Shown here: positions 1 through 10,620 of the stretch, piece after piece
Position numbering within the stretch: position 1 is the stretch's first letter
How the letters are laid out: every line of letters begins with the position of its first letter
Source: Asparagopsis taxiformis
Taxonomy: Eukaryota; Rhodophyta; Florideophyceae; Bonnemaisoniales; Bonnemaisoniaceae
Assembly (NCBI GenBank): GCA_030407315.1
Contig: JALQPE010003270.1
Coordinates: 1-64,000, forward strand
Reading direction: 5' to 3'
Length of the DNA stretch: 64,000 bases
Notes under the pieces: model-generated
Database searches by the model: none
The model's input: only the letters and a program-made list of their open reading frames with translations
Told to the model about the DNA's origin: nothing
Translations under genes and position numbers: made by a program

Positions 1-669
1 GAGTGCTGCAGGAATCGCTATCTTCTGCACAGGGGTTGGTGCTTGAAATCAGTCAGAATGGCACCTATAAACTCTTTGGAAGCGTCAATGCAAGATCTTG
101 AAAATAGTCTATTGGCGAAATGTTGTCACCGGCTCGCACAGAAGCTCCAATTGCGTCGAGCCGCGCATTCCTCCCTTCCTTGTTAAATTATTCAGGCGAG
201 GAAGCGGAATATAATCGCAAGACATTATGGGGCTGTAGTTCTTGGTTGAATGATCGGTAGGTTGTAAAATAAGATCACGCGTTGGTCTCTCTGCCATACG
301 CTCTTCAATAGAAGTTGGATCACTATGCTCTAATTCAACATGTTCATGAGCGCTTTTTCCCGCATGTATGGGGCGGAAGGCATCGTTTTCACTTTCACTA
401 TCAGCCGTATTTCGAATTTCCTTTGCACACGTTTTGGCAATAGCCGGCTGTTCATTGTTTAGGTTGGTCATGAAAGCTTCCAATGGGTCCTCCTCAGGTT
501 TGGAGGGCGGTACGGAACGTTTGGGTTGCAACTTATCACCGTCGCTGTCCGAGCCGCTATTGTAGTGTTGCGCAATTGGACGCAAATGTTTGCGACGGCC
601 GTCATCAGCAGAGCTATCAGATTCTGACCCACCGCCGAACATCGTCAGCGCCCGACGGGCCCGTTTCAT
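1..669 (-). CDS. DEAD-box RNA helicase, DDX42/RH24-like, N-terminal part (runs off left edge)
   Basis: The protein starts at ATG 669 with an acidic/Ser-rich disordered region (FGGGSESDSSADD, SGSDSDGD). It then carries EEDPLEAFMTNL, which resembles the conserved (D/E)DPL(E/D)AFM box of DDX42 and Prp5 helicases, and a PTDHSTKNYSP segment like the IDHSxIDYxPF element before the helicase core. The first frame stops at 109, but homology continues in other frames: NARLDAIGASVRAGDNISPI, then DYFQDLAL, then a Q-motif (TPVQKIAIPAAL) reaching base 1. Three breaks lie near 174-183, 66-73 and 31-37, and each is cured by one extra base. The ATPase motifs would be to the left of the window. The family unwinds RNA in the nucleus, often in splicing; that role is inferred from family only. 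The breaks could be assembly errors or real decay. Confidence 0.72.
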
Positions 670-1159
670 CGCAATTCATGAGAAGTAGACGACACTCATC
701 CGTAGGTTCAGAGCGAGCACGGGCGCGTGCGTTGACACACCGATTGTACGTCTGCTGGTTGTCTGAACAGCGAGCCGGCCGCGCGATGAGATTTCAGGTC
801 CCGCCAGGCGGATTTTTGAACGAATTGAGTCTGCTCTGGTGCGAGTAGAAAATTACTGTTTTTACGCTTGAACGCCAACCAGCCCTCATCTGCAGTCTTC
901 ATTGGATTGGCGGTAATATCCACGACAATCGTGCGATGTGGATTTTAATACTTATCCGTCGATGCTGAGCTTTCAAAGGCAAAACTTTCACACATTTCTG
1001 TTCATGACCAAGCAACCTATCTCATTCCAACAAATTACCCAGCACAACAAGGTAACAACCAAGACATTAGCACAAGACAACATCAGTCAAGGCTCACCAT
1101 AACATTATTGAAATACATCCCGACCGCTGCATGCGACTCTATTCCTACACATCATATTC
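670..1159. other. Intergenic spacer
   Basis: This is about 490 bases between the stop of the Patched-like gene and the start of the helicase gene, both on the minus strand. It should hold the 3' end of the former and the promoter of the latter. A 71-codon minus-strand open frame at 708-923 has no recognisable features and I do not call it a gene. Confidence 0.5.
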
Positions 1160-4154
1160 TTATTTCTGCGTTACATTTGGCTTCACGCCTTCAACGTTGG
1201 ATGGTCCAGCTGAGGAGACATCCCCCCGTTCCTCATCTAATGTCGTGTAATGCTCTTTCATGGGTGTTTCACTCTGCCGTCGTTTGAATGGATTAATCTT
1301 GCGGAAAATTGGCGATAGAGAGCCAAAGTCCTCAACTGGCCCAATTATCAACAGGACGGCTGGGAAGATGAGCAATGCCCACATCAAACTGAAACTAATC
1401 GTACTTACAACGAACCCTCCAACTTGACAAAGAACGTGATGATGGCTGGGAAAAGCATGAGGCCTGCTAATAGAGTTGTGATTGCACCGAGAAAGATTGA
1501 AATGCCAAGATCAGTCAACGCATCTTGCGTACGATCAAACCTATTACGCTTTTTCGACTCGACATATGCTGTTGCGATGTGAGCCACCCCATCAAAGCTG
1601 AATCCAATACTGACGACAATTCCGATTGTTTCGGTGACGCCTAGCTCCCAACCTAACAGTTGAATGAGACCCAGCATCATCGCAACAATACCACCGATGC
1701 TAGAGTCGCAAGAGCAGCAACAAGCCAGTTGAAAGTCGAGAAAGTGAGCGCCACGAACGCCACCGCAATCATCACACCAATACCAGTGAACATGGAACGG
1801 ACAAGCGTTCGTTGCGAAATCATGAAATTCCATGAGAACCCTCCCGTCACTACCGCCTTGTTTACACCATCTGGAGCTTCTGCGTTGAAGTCCTCCAGAA
1901 GCGCCAACCAGTCGCTGTAAATTGGAAACATGGTTTTGAATGGAAGTTCCGCTGCCGCAGGTGACACGAATCGTAGTTCGGTGAAAACAACTCTGGAGCG
2001 ATCTGATGTGAAGCCGATATGCTGATCGCTCAAATAGCGTAGATTTGGTTGTCTGCCATCAACTTCTTGTGTTCCGAAAGCGATGAGGTCGTCTACAAGA
2101 GCTTGGTCAGTGGCGTAATCCTCAAAATCTCCCATATCGTTTTCTTCTCTCCATGTTCGGAAATCTGTAATCCAGCATTCGACTGTGTTAACGGTAGCAG
2201 ATTGCAGGATAAGAGACTCATTCCCTCCAAAACGTGTACAAGCATCCAAAATGGCTTGTTGCGAAGCAGCAGGCTTCAGATCGAAAGAACTGTCCAACAC
2301 AGCACTTCCTAATTCGTCTGTATCAAACCGGGAATGCCTGAACGATCAATGTCAATGAAACCCCATGACATGCGCACATTGAGCTGAAAATCGGAATCAG
2401 ATCTCGGGAATGCATCTCGTATAAGCCTGAACGCAATTGGAATAGGATGACTCTCCGGAAGAAAAAGTTCATTCTCTGCCGGTGGCTCAAGAAGAGTCGC
2501 TAAATAGATGGAAACACCTACTATAACCAAAATGACGGCAACAACAAAGAAGCGGACCTTCAAGATGAAATTGAGCCAGCGTCCACGGAAGAAGCGTTCT
2601 AATAATCGATATTCATTCTTTGTGCTAGATTTTGAACGCCATTTCTGTGGTACACAGCGTTGCCAAAATGGCATTTGCGGAGATTCATCAACCTCCTGAA
2701 GGCAAGTTCGCCACGAACGAACCCTCCAAAAGCGATGTTGCATTACCACTGCACAAGGATATATAGTAATCACGAGTCCGAATTGCAGAAGAACAAGCAA
2801 ACCGACCCAGATTCCTAGCGTACTGATTGGAAAAATTGGGGATGTTCCTGTGACAAAGAATGCTGCAGATGTTGTGAGGGACGTGACTAACATTGCTTTC
2901 ACAGAACGACGGTACGTCCACGACATGCGCGTCTCGAGCGGACAATCAGGACCCAGTACGACGGCTGCTTGCTTCCAGGCATCTGTAAAGACGAAGACAT
3001 CATCGGCGCCAATGCCGAGCAGGAGGAAGATAGCGAGAATTTGCAGGGTGGAGAAGTAGAGCTGACGGAAGACGAAATGGTATGCCGTGAATGCAAGTGG
3101 GAATGCGAGGAAGATTTGAAGCATAGCCGAACCGGCGAGAAGGATGGAGCCTGTGTGTAGACAAATAATTGCAAAGACGAGTATAACTGCGGCGACGGAG
3201 AATGAAAGATCCCTAAGAGCGATGTCTCCAAATTGGCCATCGTTATATTGGCCGCCTGTGATATAGATGTCTACTTGACTGCTTGATAGCTCTTCCACGC
3301 GGGGTGCAGCGCCCAAGCTCCAATCTACAAACTCATCCATCTGTGTGCGGACTTGATCGTCTTTTGTATACCCCTCGAATGGGAAGCCCATGAGCAGATT
3401 GGAACGCGCAACCCAGGAGCGCAGATTGGACGGGGAAAAATCCTTGCTGAGATAGATGGAGAATTTAGGATCAACTCGTTGGCCGTCCCCGGAAGGGTCG
3501 TCCTGGATCAAAGCCTGCATGAATTGGTCGAATTGCTGCTGGGGGACGGGCTCGCTAGTTTGTCTTCTACCACACAGTCTACCATTGGTTTCTATACCAT
3601 ACAACATTGGATGATTGGTAATTGACTGCGGTAGTGCACAATTCAGAGGCTCTCCGTCACAATCGGTGTTGCGGTCAAGGAGACAAAAAGTTGGATAATC
3701 CATCTCACCAATTAGTTGATCTTCAGCCTTCTTCAACAGCGCGAGATTCTCCCTGGTCAGCACATCAAAAGCATCATCCTGGGTCTCGTTTAGCAAGGCA
3801 GGGTCACCATCCAACGCGACTCTACCCCGAAATAAATGGTAAGATCCAAAAAGCTGTCGGGTTCACTTCTCGGGGCACCATCCTCTATTCCGGCGCTCTC
3901 GAAAGGAAATTGGTCGCGAACAGCTGTGCGAGCATCGGTGAGACGTGTTACAATATCGTTGCGGACAAAAAGGCTTCAGCGGCAGCATCATCGAGACTGA
4001 AGACTCTGGAAACAATGATAATAGCAACGGCCAGAATTGGGACCAAAATAGATATGGCGCAGGTTTTCTTGGTGTGGTTGACTGCGAACCGCGCCCATAA
4101 TGCGGATTTCACGGTTTGGCGCGCCGCTTCTTGCTCCTCGGGTGTGTAGGCCAT
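1160..4154 (-). CDS. Patched/Dispatched-like sterol-sensing-domain RND membrane protein (frame-broken)
   Basis: I choose ATG 4154 (MAYTPEEQEAARQTVKSALW), which precedes the first membrane helix (TCAISILVPILAVAIIIV). The order is: first helix, a large lumenal loop with Cys-rich FCLLDRNTDCDG, a five-helix sterol-sensing block containing GIGADDVFVFTDAW, a cytosolic loop, a seventh helix (FFVVAVILVIVGVSIY), a second loop, a second helical block (VSIGFSFDGVAHIATAY), and a short basic tail ending at 1160. This is the two-times-six-helix RND plan of Patched, Dispatched and NPC1; the GADD motif is nearest to Dispatched-type proteins. Such proteins move sterols or lipid-modified ligands; the substrate here is unknown. 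The frame is broken near 3967-3971, 3830-3836, 2324-2327, 1699-1704 and 1411-1417, and one added base restores homology at each. A 125-base GT-AG intron could bypass the first two breaks but would remove plausible protein (VRNDIVTRLTDARTAVRDQF), so I prefer the frameshifts. Confidence 0.8.
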
Positions 4155-5310
4155 CGCGGAATTGGACACTGGACGAGGCTCGGCATAGACAATGAGAATT
4201 GGAGTGGCGCGGAGGAGAGCCGGGAATAGCGGTTGGATGTGATGGAGGCGGTGATGTGTACATGCTAGAATGGCGATTAGTGATTGGATGAGAAGAGCGG
4301 TTGCGCAAGCGGTATAGTGGGGTGTTGGTTTTTCGACTTGTCATGCCTCTACAATCTGCGCTTTGTGGTCAAACCAGTTGTCAATTTGATGGATTTGCGC
4401 TGCGCAATGAACCCTTCACGTGCGTGCTCTGTTCGATCTTGTATGGCCACCCACATGGCTGCGAGTCGTGATGTTGGACATGACTCGGGATTTGTTGTAA
4501 AGCGTGTACGCCTTGTCACACGTAATACACGTAATGATTGTTTGCTTTAGTTCGAATCAGAGGACATGTCCAACAGGACGCTATCTCGAATACACATGAT
4601 ACCCGTCGCAAAAGTACTGTAGTGACCTCTCTCCGGAGAAACTTCTACAGCAGAATTAATTTATTGTAGTATCAAAATGTCCGTATTATTGATATGGGCC
4701 AAACGTAATGCCTTATCGAGAGTAAGCACCTTGCCGATGGGTAAAAGCACTCGGGGCGCGGTTACGCTAAGCGCAACCTACAAAATACATCTTTGCATTC
4801 CAACGCTTACCATTCATACCGAATGTCCACCTCATGCAAACTAAAAGATGGCTTCAACTCATAGTCACTCTGACGAGGAGGATCACTGGAAATGGCAGTT
4901 TGTCCGCACCAGTAAATCCACGACGGCTTAAAACCATATGATGGTCGACACACTTCACTACGCCAATGCATATTTCTTTGTAAGCAAATTTCCCACACTT
5001 GCGAGAAATAACGTTGATACTTCTAGAATAGCTCAGCATGGAATCATCTCATACTCGAAAAAAAACACACTTTCTCCTGCTTCTTCTCAGACATGCGCAT
5101 ACAAGTCTCCACATTACCTCAGTAACTGTGAAACAATCACGCCACCAACAAACTTCCAACGACATACAACATTCGGCGATAATCTCCCTTTCGTACAGCA
5201 AACATCGACCTGACGACTTGCAATCCTTCATTTCTTACTCGCATGTGCAATTAATCAACACTCTCTATCTCTAGTGGTATTCACTCTTACCATCATCGTC
5301 ATAAAAATCC
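4155..5310. other. Intergenic spacer between Patched-like and MiaB-like genes
   Basis: No supported gene lies here. In the Patched frame the stretch directly upstream of 4154 stays open and hydrophobic for about 45 codons, so a more upstream start is possible. The rest, 4350-5310, is AT-richer and shows only short frames with no recognisable motif. Confidence 0.45.
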
Positions 5311-7296
5311 TCAGTCCCGAATGCTTACAATGCGCCCCCGTAAGCTAAATGCAAAGGCCTCATAAATCTCCACCGAAACGATACGTCCAACCAACTCGCA
5401 CCCACCTTGGAAGAATACCACACGATTCGTTCGTTCCCTTCCACACATTTCCCCTTGCAATTTCTCATTCTCACCCTCCACAAGAACTTCTACAACACGT
5501 CCGACATATCGTCGACTCCGTTCCAGTGCCTGCTCTTTCATCAGCCCATTCAGAATCGCCAGACGCCTCGCTTTGACGTCCTCGTCGACCTGATCGCTCC
5601 TCAAAGCAGCATCGGTGTTCGGACGCGCCGAATACGCCCGTACCATATTTGCGTCAAATACAACTTCTTCGACTAAACTCACTGAATTCTCAAACGCTTC
5701 GTCTGTCTCACCAGGAAATCCGACAATCATGTCAGCGCAAATAGAGGCGTCTGGCATTCGAGTTCGAATTCGATTCACAATTTGCAGGTATCTTTCTCGA
5801 CTGTACCCACGCCCCATCTCCTTCAAAACGCGCGTATCACCAGACTGTGGGGGAATGTGAAAATGCTCCATTACTTTTGGCAATTCGTGAACGGTGTTGA
5901 TTAGATTTTCAGATATATATCTTGGATGTCCTGTTGTGAACCGAATCCGTTCAATGCCTTCTACATCGTGCACATATCGTAACAAGTCCGATAGCGTTTG
6001 CTTGGGCGACAAATCTCTTCCATACGCATCGACGTTCTGTCCAAGAAGAACCACTTCTTTGAATCCCTCAGCTGCCAATGTCTCCATCTCGCGTCGAATG
6101 CCTTCCATAGATCTTGACTGCTCCAATCCTCTCGTATTTGGTACGACACAATAACTACACCTCTCCAAACAACCATATATTATATTCACCCAAGCGGTCA
6201 CCTTTGACTCCCGTTTCGGTTTGGAAATGTCTTCATGAATATGCACCGGATCTACCGCAACAATTTGTGCACTACTGCGATGAAACTCCTCCAGCACCTC
6301 TGATATCCTGTTTGCATACTGCGGACCCATAACAATATCAACCTCTGGAACACTTTCCAGCATACGATCGCCTTCTTGCTGCGCGACGCACCCGGAGACA
6401 ACGAGGGTAACATCCTGCGGGGCATCCCATTTGCGCTGAGCGTGAACGCCGAGATACGAGTATACTTTCTGCTGGGCATGGTCCCTTAGCGCACAAGTAT
6501 TCAGCACGTAAACTGAGGATCGGCTCGGATCGTCCGTCGCGTGATATCCAGCGGATTCCAGATCGGCCGCCATGCGCTCTGAATCACTTGCATTCATCTG
6601 ACAGCCAAACGTATGGATGTGATACGACATCGGGTCTATCACAGGCTTCTTTCGGGAGGTGCGTCGCATGTTCGGCGTGACAGGGCGGCCTTTTCCACGC
6701 GGTGCACCAACGAGGGTCGGGACTACAGCGTGCTTCACGTCAGATACTATGTACACTTCCCAGCCGTAGGACAGGCGAGCGGTGGCTAACGCGCCCGGTC
6801 GTGCTTTGAGAAGGACTTGTAGAAACTCGTCGGTGATAGGGGAATCGGATGGTTTTTTCGGGAATTGCAATGAGGACGGGATAGGGTACCAGCCGGTATC
6901 TCCACCATTTCTCTTTGTCGTTTCACAGATTGAAAGAAGTTTCGCTATGTCATTCAAGGAAGTTTGTTTTGAACGAACAGCTTTCTCAGCCTGTGCGGCG
7001 AGCTCTTCTGTGGGGAGTCTACAGTGTGTAACTCGAATGGCTTCTACGGTATGGTTGGAGAAATCATAGAATCGCGGGTTCGGGGAGGAAAGGGAATGGA
7101 TATGCGGCGTTTGGTTTGCTTCAGGGGCTGTCGGTGCATTTATTGATGCTTGTGATGTCATCCATGAACGAGCAGGGGGCGAGCTATTGGCAATGGTCGG
7201 ACAGAAGGGTGCCAAGTTCCTGCACTGTGCACTGCGTGTAGAATGTGGCCTTGACGGCAAAGCGACATAGTTGAGAAAGGTTAGTGTGCATTCCAT
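5311..7296 (-). CDS. CDK5RAP1: tRNA-2-methylthio-N6-dimethylallyladenosine synthase (MiaB/CDK5RAP1 family) with N-terminal parvulin-like domain
   Basis: An uninterrupted 661-residue frame. MiaB-type enzymes add a methylthio group to C2 of N6-isopentenyl-A37 in tRNAs, using two [4Fe-4S] clusters and S-adenosylmethionine. Residues 1-60 are rich in Ser, Pro, Arg and Ala, which suggests an organelle transit peptide. Residues 88-187 resemble a PpiC/parvulin rotamase (LLSICETTKRNGGDTGWYP and LSYGWEVYIVSDVKH match the parvulin S-C-GGDLGWF and FGWHIIKV blocks). The UPF0004 domain follows, with cluster cysteines C232 (FGCQMN), C268 (NTCALRDH) and C303 (SGCVAQQEGD). The radical-SAM motif is C376-x3-C380-x2-C383 (GCLERCSYC), followed by VVPNTRG, FTTGHPRY, FHIPPQSG and ADMIVGFPGET. 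A TRAM RNA-binding domain spans about 594-658. All catalytic cysteines are present. Eukaryotic members act in mitochondria or plastids. Confidence 0.95.
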   Translation of the reverse strand: MECTLTFLNYVALPSRPHSTRSAQCRNLAPFCPTIANSSPPARSWMTSQASINAPTAPEANQTPHIHSLSSPNPRFYDFSNHTVEAIRVTHCRLPTEELAAQAEKAVRSKQTSLNDIAKLLSICETTKRNGGDTGWYPIPSSLQFPKKPSDSPITDEFLQVLLKARPGALATARLSYGWEVYIVSDVKHAVVPTLVGAPRGKGRPVTPNMRRTSRKKPVIDPMSYHIHTFGCQMNASDSERMAADLESAGYHATDDPSRSSVYVLNTCALRDHAQQKVYSYLGVHAQRKWDAPQDVTLVVSGCVAQQEGDRMLESVPEVDIVMGPQYANRISEVLEEFHRSSAQIVAVDPVHIHEDISKPKRESKVTAWVNIIYGCLERCSYCVVPNTRGLEQSRSMEGIRREMETLAAEGFKEVVLLGQNVDAYGRDLSPKQTLSDLLRYVHDVEGIERIRFTTGHPRYISENLINTVHELPKVMEHFHIPPQSGDTRVLKEMGRGYSRERYLQIVNRIRTRMPDASICADMIVGFPGETDEAFENSVSLVEEVVFDANMVRAYSARPNTDAALRSDQVDEDVKARRLAILNGLMKEQALERSRRYVGRVVEVLVEGENEKLQGEMCGRERTNRVVFFQGGCELVGRIVSVEIYEAFAFSLRGRIVSIRD

Positions 7297-8480
7297 CCTC
7301 TACACTTCTCTCTCTTTACGCGTTGCAGAAATCAGGTCTGGATTGATTTGAAATCAGACATGAAAATCGACTCCACTAGAGACATCGAGATGTAGATGCG
7401 ATCGAGATCGTGCTGGTTTGCGTGCGTTTCTTATTGGATGCGAGCTCCAAAATAAAATTTTTAAAATAGTTATATTGTAAATCTGACTGGAACTTATCCT
7501 CCCGACTAAGAAAGTGGTCTGATAGAAGTTGTATCATAATGTGGGAAAATTTCCAAAAACAAATTCCAAAAAAATAAAAGTCAAAATTTCCGCTTGGTTT
7601 TGGCCTTTCTGAGGCCGAATGATTTGGGACCGGCTGGTCCAGGAATGAGGTCCGACAGGGCCACACCAGTTCGGGGTAAATGGGGTCGGGGGTGCTTTAG
7701 TTGACAGAACACTTTAATGTAGTTTGCTAGTTTTTCTCTGTGTCCGAACAGTAAAAGTTACCCGATCTTACTCTCCTCTTATACTACGTAGCGTCTATCT
7801 CTAGCATAGTAGTAAGAAGAGTTAGAACTATTCGGAGTAGAACCATACGAATAAAGCTGGCATTCGAACAATTAGACTACCATATGACTAATTGGATGAC
7901 TAGACATTGGAATTACATCTAGAAAGCAATTAAAAGTAGATGGAATTAAAAAGGTCAATCACTTTGCGTGACTAGAATTCTTCGGACTTGATGAATACAA
8001 CTTTTTCTAGCGTTCTGGAAGCGTGTGCATCCTTTACGACCTCTTAGTCTATCATCAGACATTTCTCAGTAGTCACGGATGATTTGGTGATTACATCGAT
8101 GTGATACGACGGTTAGTTAGAAGTTAGCTGATACGAGCTATGGACACTATAGTGCAATGCCACTTGGCGAAGCGCTTACAGCTAGGTGTTTCACCTCCAG
8201 TTTTGGGCACTTTACCCAATTCTTTTTTTTCGAAACTATTTTGAACTATCTATTCTAACAGCAGTGCAATCACTGAACACGTGGCACGTGACACCAGTGA
8301 TACACTGAATTTTACACCACACCTAACAGTTTACACTGTATTTACAGTGTGCCAGCGCCGCTGGCGCACCCGTCACTTAGGGTTTTTCGACCACCCCAAT
8401 GTATCAGTATTTAGCCTACCCATTGGGCACCAACCACAAGGACATTTAGGACTACAAGCCACATGTAATTTATTATTTAA
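7297..8480. other. Gene-free stretch upstream of the MiaB-like gene
   Basis: The first few hundred bases should contain the promoter of the minus-strand MiaB-like gene. The rest is AT-rich, with only short frames. I recognise no gene, RNA or repeat here. Confidence 0.4.
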
Positions 8481-9439
8481 CTAGAGGCGAACCGCCATGT
8501 CCTTTGATTGTAAAACCAGCCGGAAGCTCGATGTCCAATCTACCCCCAGGGTGCGTTTTGCCTACTGATTCAGTGTGCTTCTCCCTTGGCAATGGTGCTT
8601 AGCACTCTTCCAGTGTCCCTTTTCGCTGATTCAGCTCTCAATGTCTGGACGCTGCATCAGCATTGCCCCTACCACGCGTCACCGGTGGTACGCGTGCCCC
8701 TCAATCAGGTGTCTTCTGCCGCCTGGTGCCCATCCGGAGGTATGGTTGCGAGCCACTCCCAACTTGCGTTTCGCAGTCTCATTGCAGCCTGTTTCGACTT
8801 TGGCTATAGTGTCTGGCCTGCTTCTGGAACTCATTCCCCGCTGTATCAGCTTTCTTTCCTGGCCGTCGGGCTGGTTCAGCAACCCCCGCCGACCAATCGG
8901 ACTTGGTTATTGATGTGCTCCCAACTATCGTTTTGCAGTCTCATGGAAGCCTGCTTCGTCTTTGGCTATAGCGCGGACCGCGCCGACATTGGTCACTCAA
9001 CTTATTCAGTCTGTGACTGGTTACTCTGCTGGATCAGCTTTCTGTGGGACTCGTCCCGTATTGCGCTGCGAGCGGTCGCGGGAGGGATAATTCCAGGCGT
9101 CTGGAATGGGCGCCAGGAGGGGTCGCTTAAGCGGTACGCTCGAGAGCGTGAGTGGGTGCTCGATAGGGAATCAGCCGCGAAGAGCCGCGTTGGGGATCAC
9201 TAGCCGCGGTGACGTGGCAAGGCAATTGTCGCCCAAGGGCGAATGGGCGCGTGCCGCCTTGCATTGGCACCGGGCCACATTGCTTGCGCGGGACCCTTCG
9301 GCGAGCGTGCAACGTGTAGCGATATAGGCGCGATTAGTCACACACGTGTGCGAGCGGGAGGATTCTCCCGTTACAGTTGTGCACGTGTACGTTACGGCTG
9401 GCCGTTTCTATTAGTTTACACGTAGCAACGTAGCAGCTT
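8481..9439. repeat. Unclassified sequence with an imperfect direct repeat
   Basis: Two stretches about 165 bases apart, near 8753-8815 and 8914-8976, are clearly related; both read CTCCCAACT..CGTTT.GCAGTCTCAT and end in CTTTGGCTATAG. The region lies just outside the 5' LTR of element A and could be an older element or a longer LTR. The 205-codon plus-strand frame across it has no recognisable domain, and I do not support it as a gene. Confidence 0.45.
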
Positions 9440-10318
9440 ACTCTGTAAGGCCCCTGGGCCACATAAACACCCCACAAGGTCCATTGGACGCCGGACCGGG
9501 ACCATTGGTCCTGGTCCGGTCCCGGCAGTCTCGTTGACCATTTAAGGTCAACGGACTGACCACTAAGCTACAATAAAGGCAGATCGTCTCGGTTCCAAAT
9601 CTTTCGACCGTGGTCGTTTAACTTACAACTAAACGGCGGCGGCAGTTCCCTTACCGGATACCCGCTGCTCCGTTTCGATCTCCAATTGGGGATCGCTCGC
9701 ACTTTTCCCCAATTGCCCGCCGCGAGTCTCCTCCGGCGGGAGTGCACGTAGATTGCCCTAGGGCATTTCGTCTCCGCGGTAGTGGACCACCTTCCCGCTT
9801 CTTTTAACGCCGTCAGGCGACTGGGAGTGGCCTTCCGCCCACCGGGACAAGGCTACCGACTGGGAGCGCTGTCGGTTCGGCACTCCCAGCCGGTCAACCG
9901 AGCTAACGCCCGTGGGCTTCTCAATCGGTCTCGACCGCAGCCGCCGGCGGTATCACAGTTGCGGAATCCGTCGTGTGGGCAGCCACGCGTGGAGGCGACC
10001 ACAATTCCCCGCGGGGATCCATCGCGCTAAGTGCCTAGTTAACCCTTAAGTGGGTTGAGGACGGCCACGGCCGATAGATCCCTCCGGCAGGTTAGATCCA
10101 GCCCTCCCGGACCCCGCTCTACCACCCGCTACCGGGTTGGGAGACAGGTGTCCGGGCTCCGAGGGATCGATCCACCCGACACCGCCCTCGGGCTACTAGG
10201 ATCGCACGAGGCGTCAGCCTCGTAGAATCGGTGCTCTCACTCGTGAGTTCGAAGCCTTATCCCTATCCTCTAATCCTCCTCGGAGGTACAATCTATCCAC
10301 AAGGGCTAAGGTCCTACA
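9440..10318 (+). repeat. 5' LTR of chromovirus A (left boundary uncertain)
   Basis: The right end is set by comparison with element B: both read GTCCTACA and are followed within a few bases by a CTCGACCTAGAA primer-binding segment. The left end is a guess at TGTAAGGCCC, which would give TG...CA termini and about 879 bases. An AATAAA is present near 9571. No second copy of this LTR is visible in the window, so the left end cannot be fixed by alignment. Confidence 0.5.
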
Positions 10319-10340
10319 TTTCGTCTCTCGACCTAGAAGC
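10319..10340 (+). promoter_or_regulatory. Degenerate primer-binding site of element A
   Basis: TTTCGTCTCTCGACCTAG directly follows the LTR end. The same place in element B reads ACTGGTCCCTCGACCTAG. B keeps the TGG expected opposite a tRNA CCA end, while A has TCG, so A appears mutated. The tRNA partner is not identified. Confidence 0.45.
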
Positions 10341-10620
10341 GTTCGGGACGCTGTTGATCAACCTTGGTTGCTAAAACATCTCCGCTGGTGAGCATCGTAC
10401 ACCGCTTTGTCAGCGTCAAAAACTAGGAAAGTAACAAAGGAAATGAAAGTATACCGTACGCGAGGTACGAAGAAAGTCAGAACGGGTACGCCTGGAGCTG
10501 CAGGCCCTGTAAATCGACGAAGATTCGTGTGAGGTAACCGTCGACAGACGTTAAACACCGTAGCTCGGAGGAGCATAATCTCAACCAAATTATTTATATT
10601 CATTTCGGTGAGCGAACTGA

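Noticed and set aside
1391..1412. Possible mini-intron GTAAGTACGATTAGTTTCAG in the Patched-like gene
   Set aside because: Twenty bases is too short, and the same bases read in the shifted frame give a good membrane helix (VVSTISFSLMWALLIFP).
8586..9203. 205-codon plus-strand frame upstream of element A
   Set aside because: It crosses an internal direct repeat, has no recognisable domain and unusual composition, and no homologous frame is seen elsewhere in the window.
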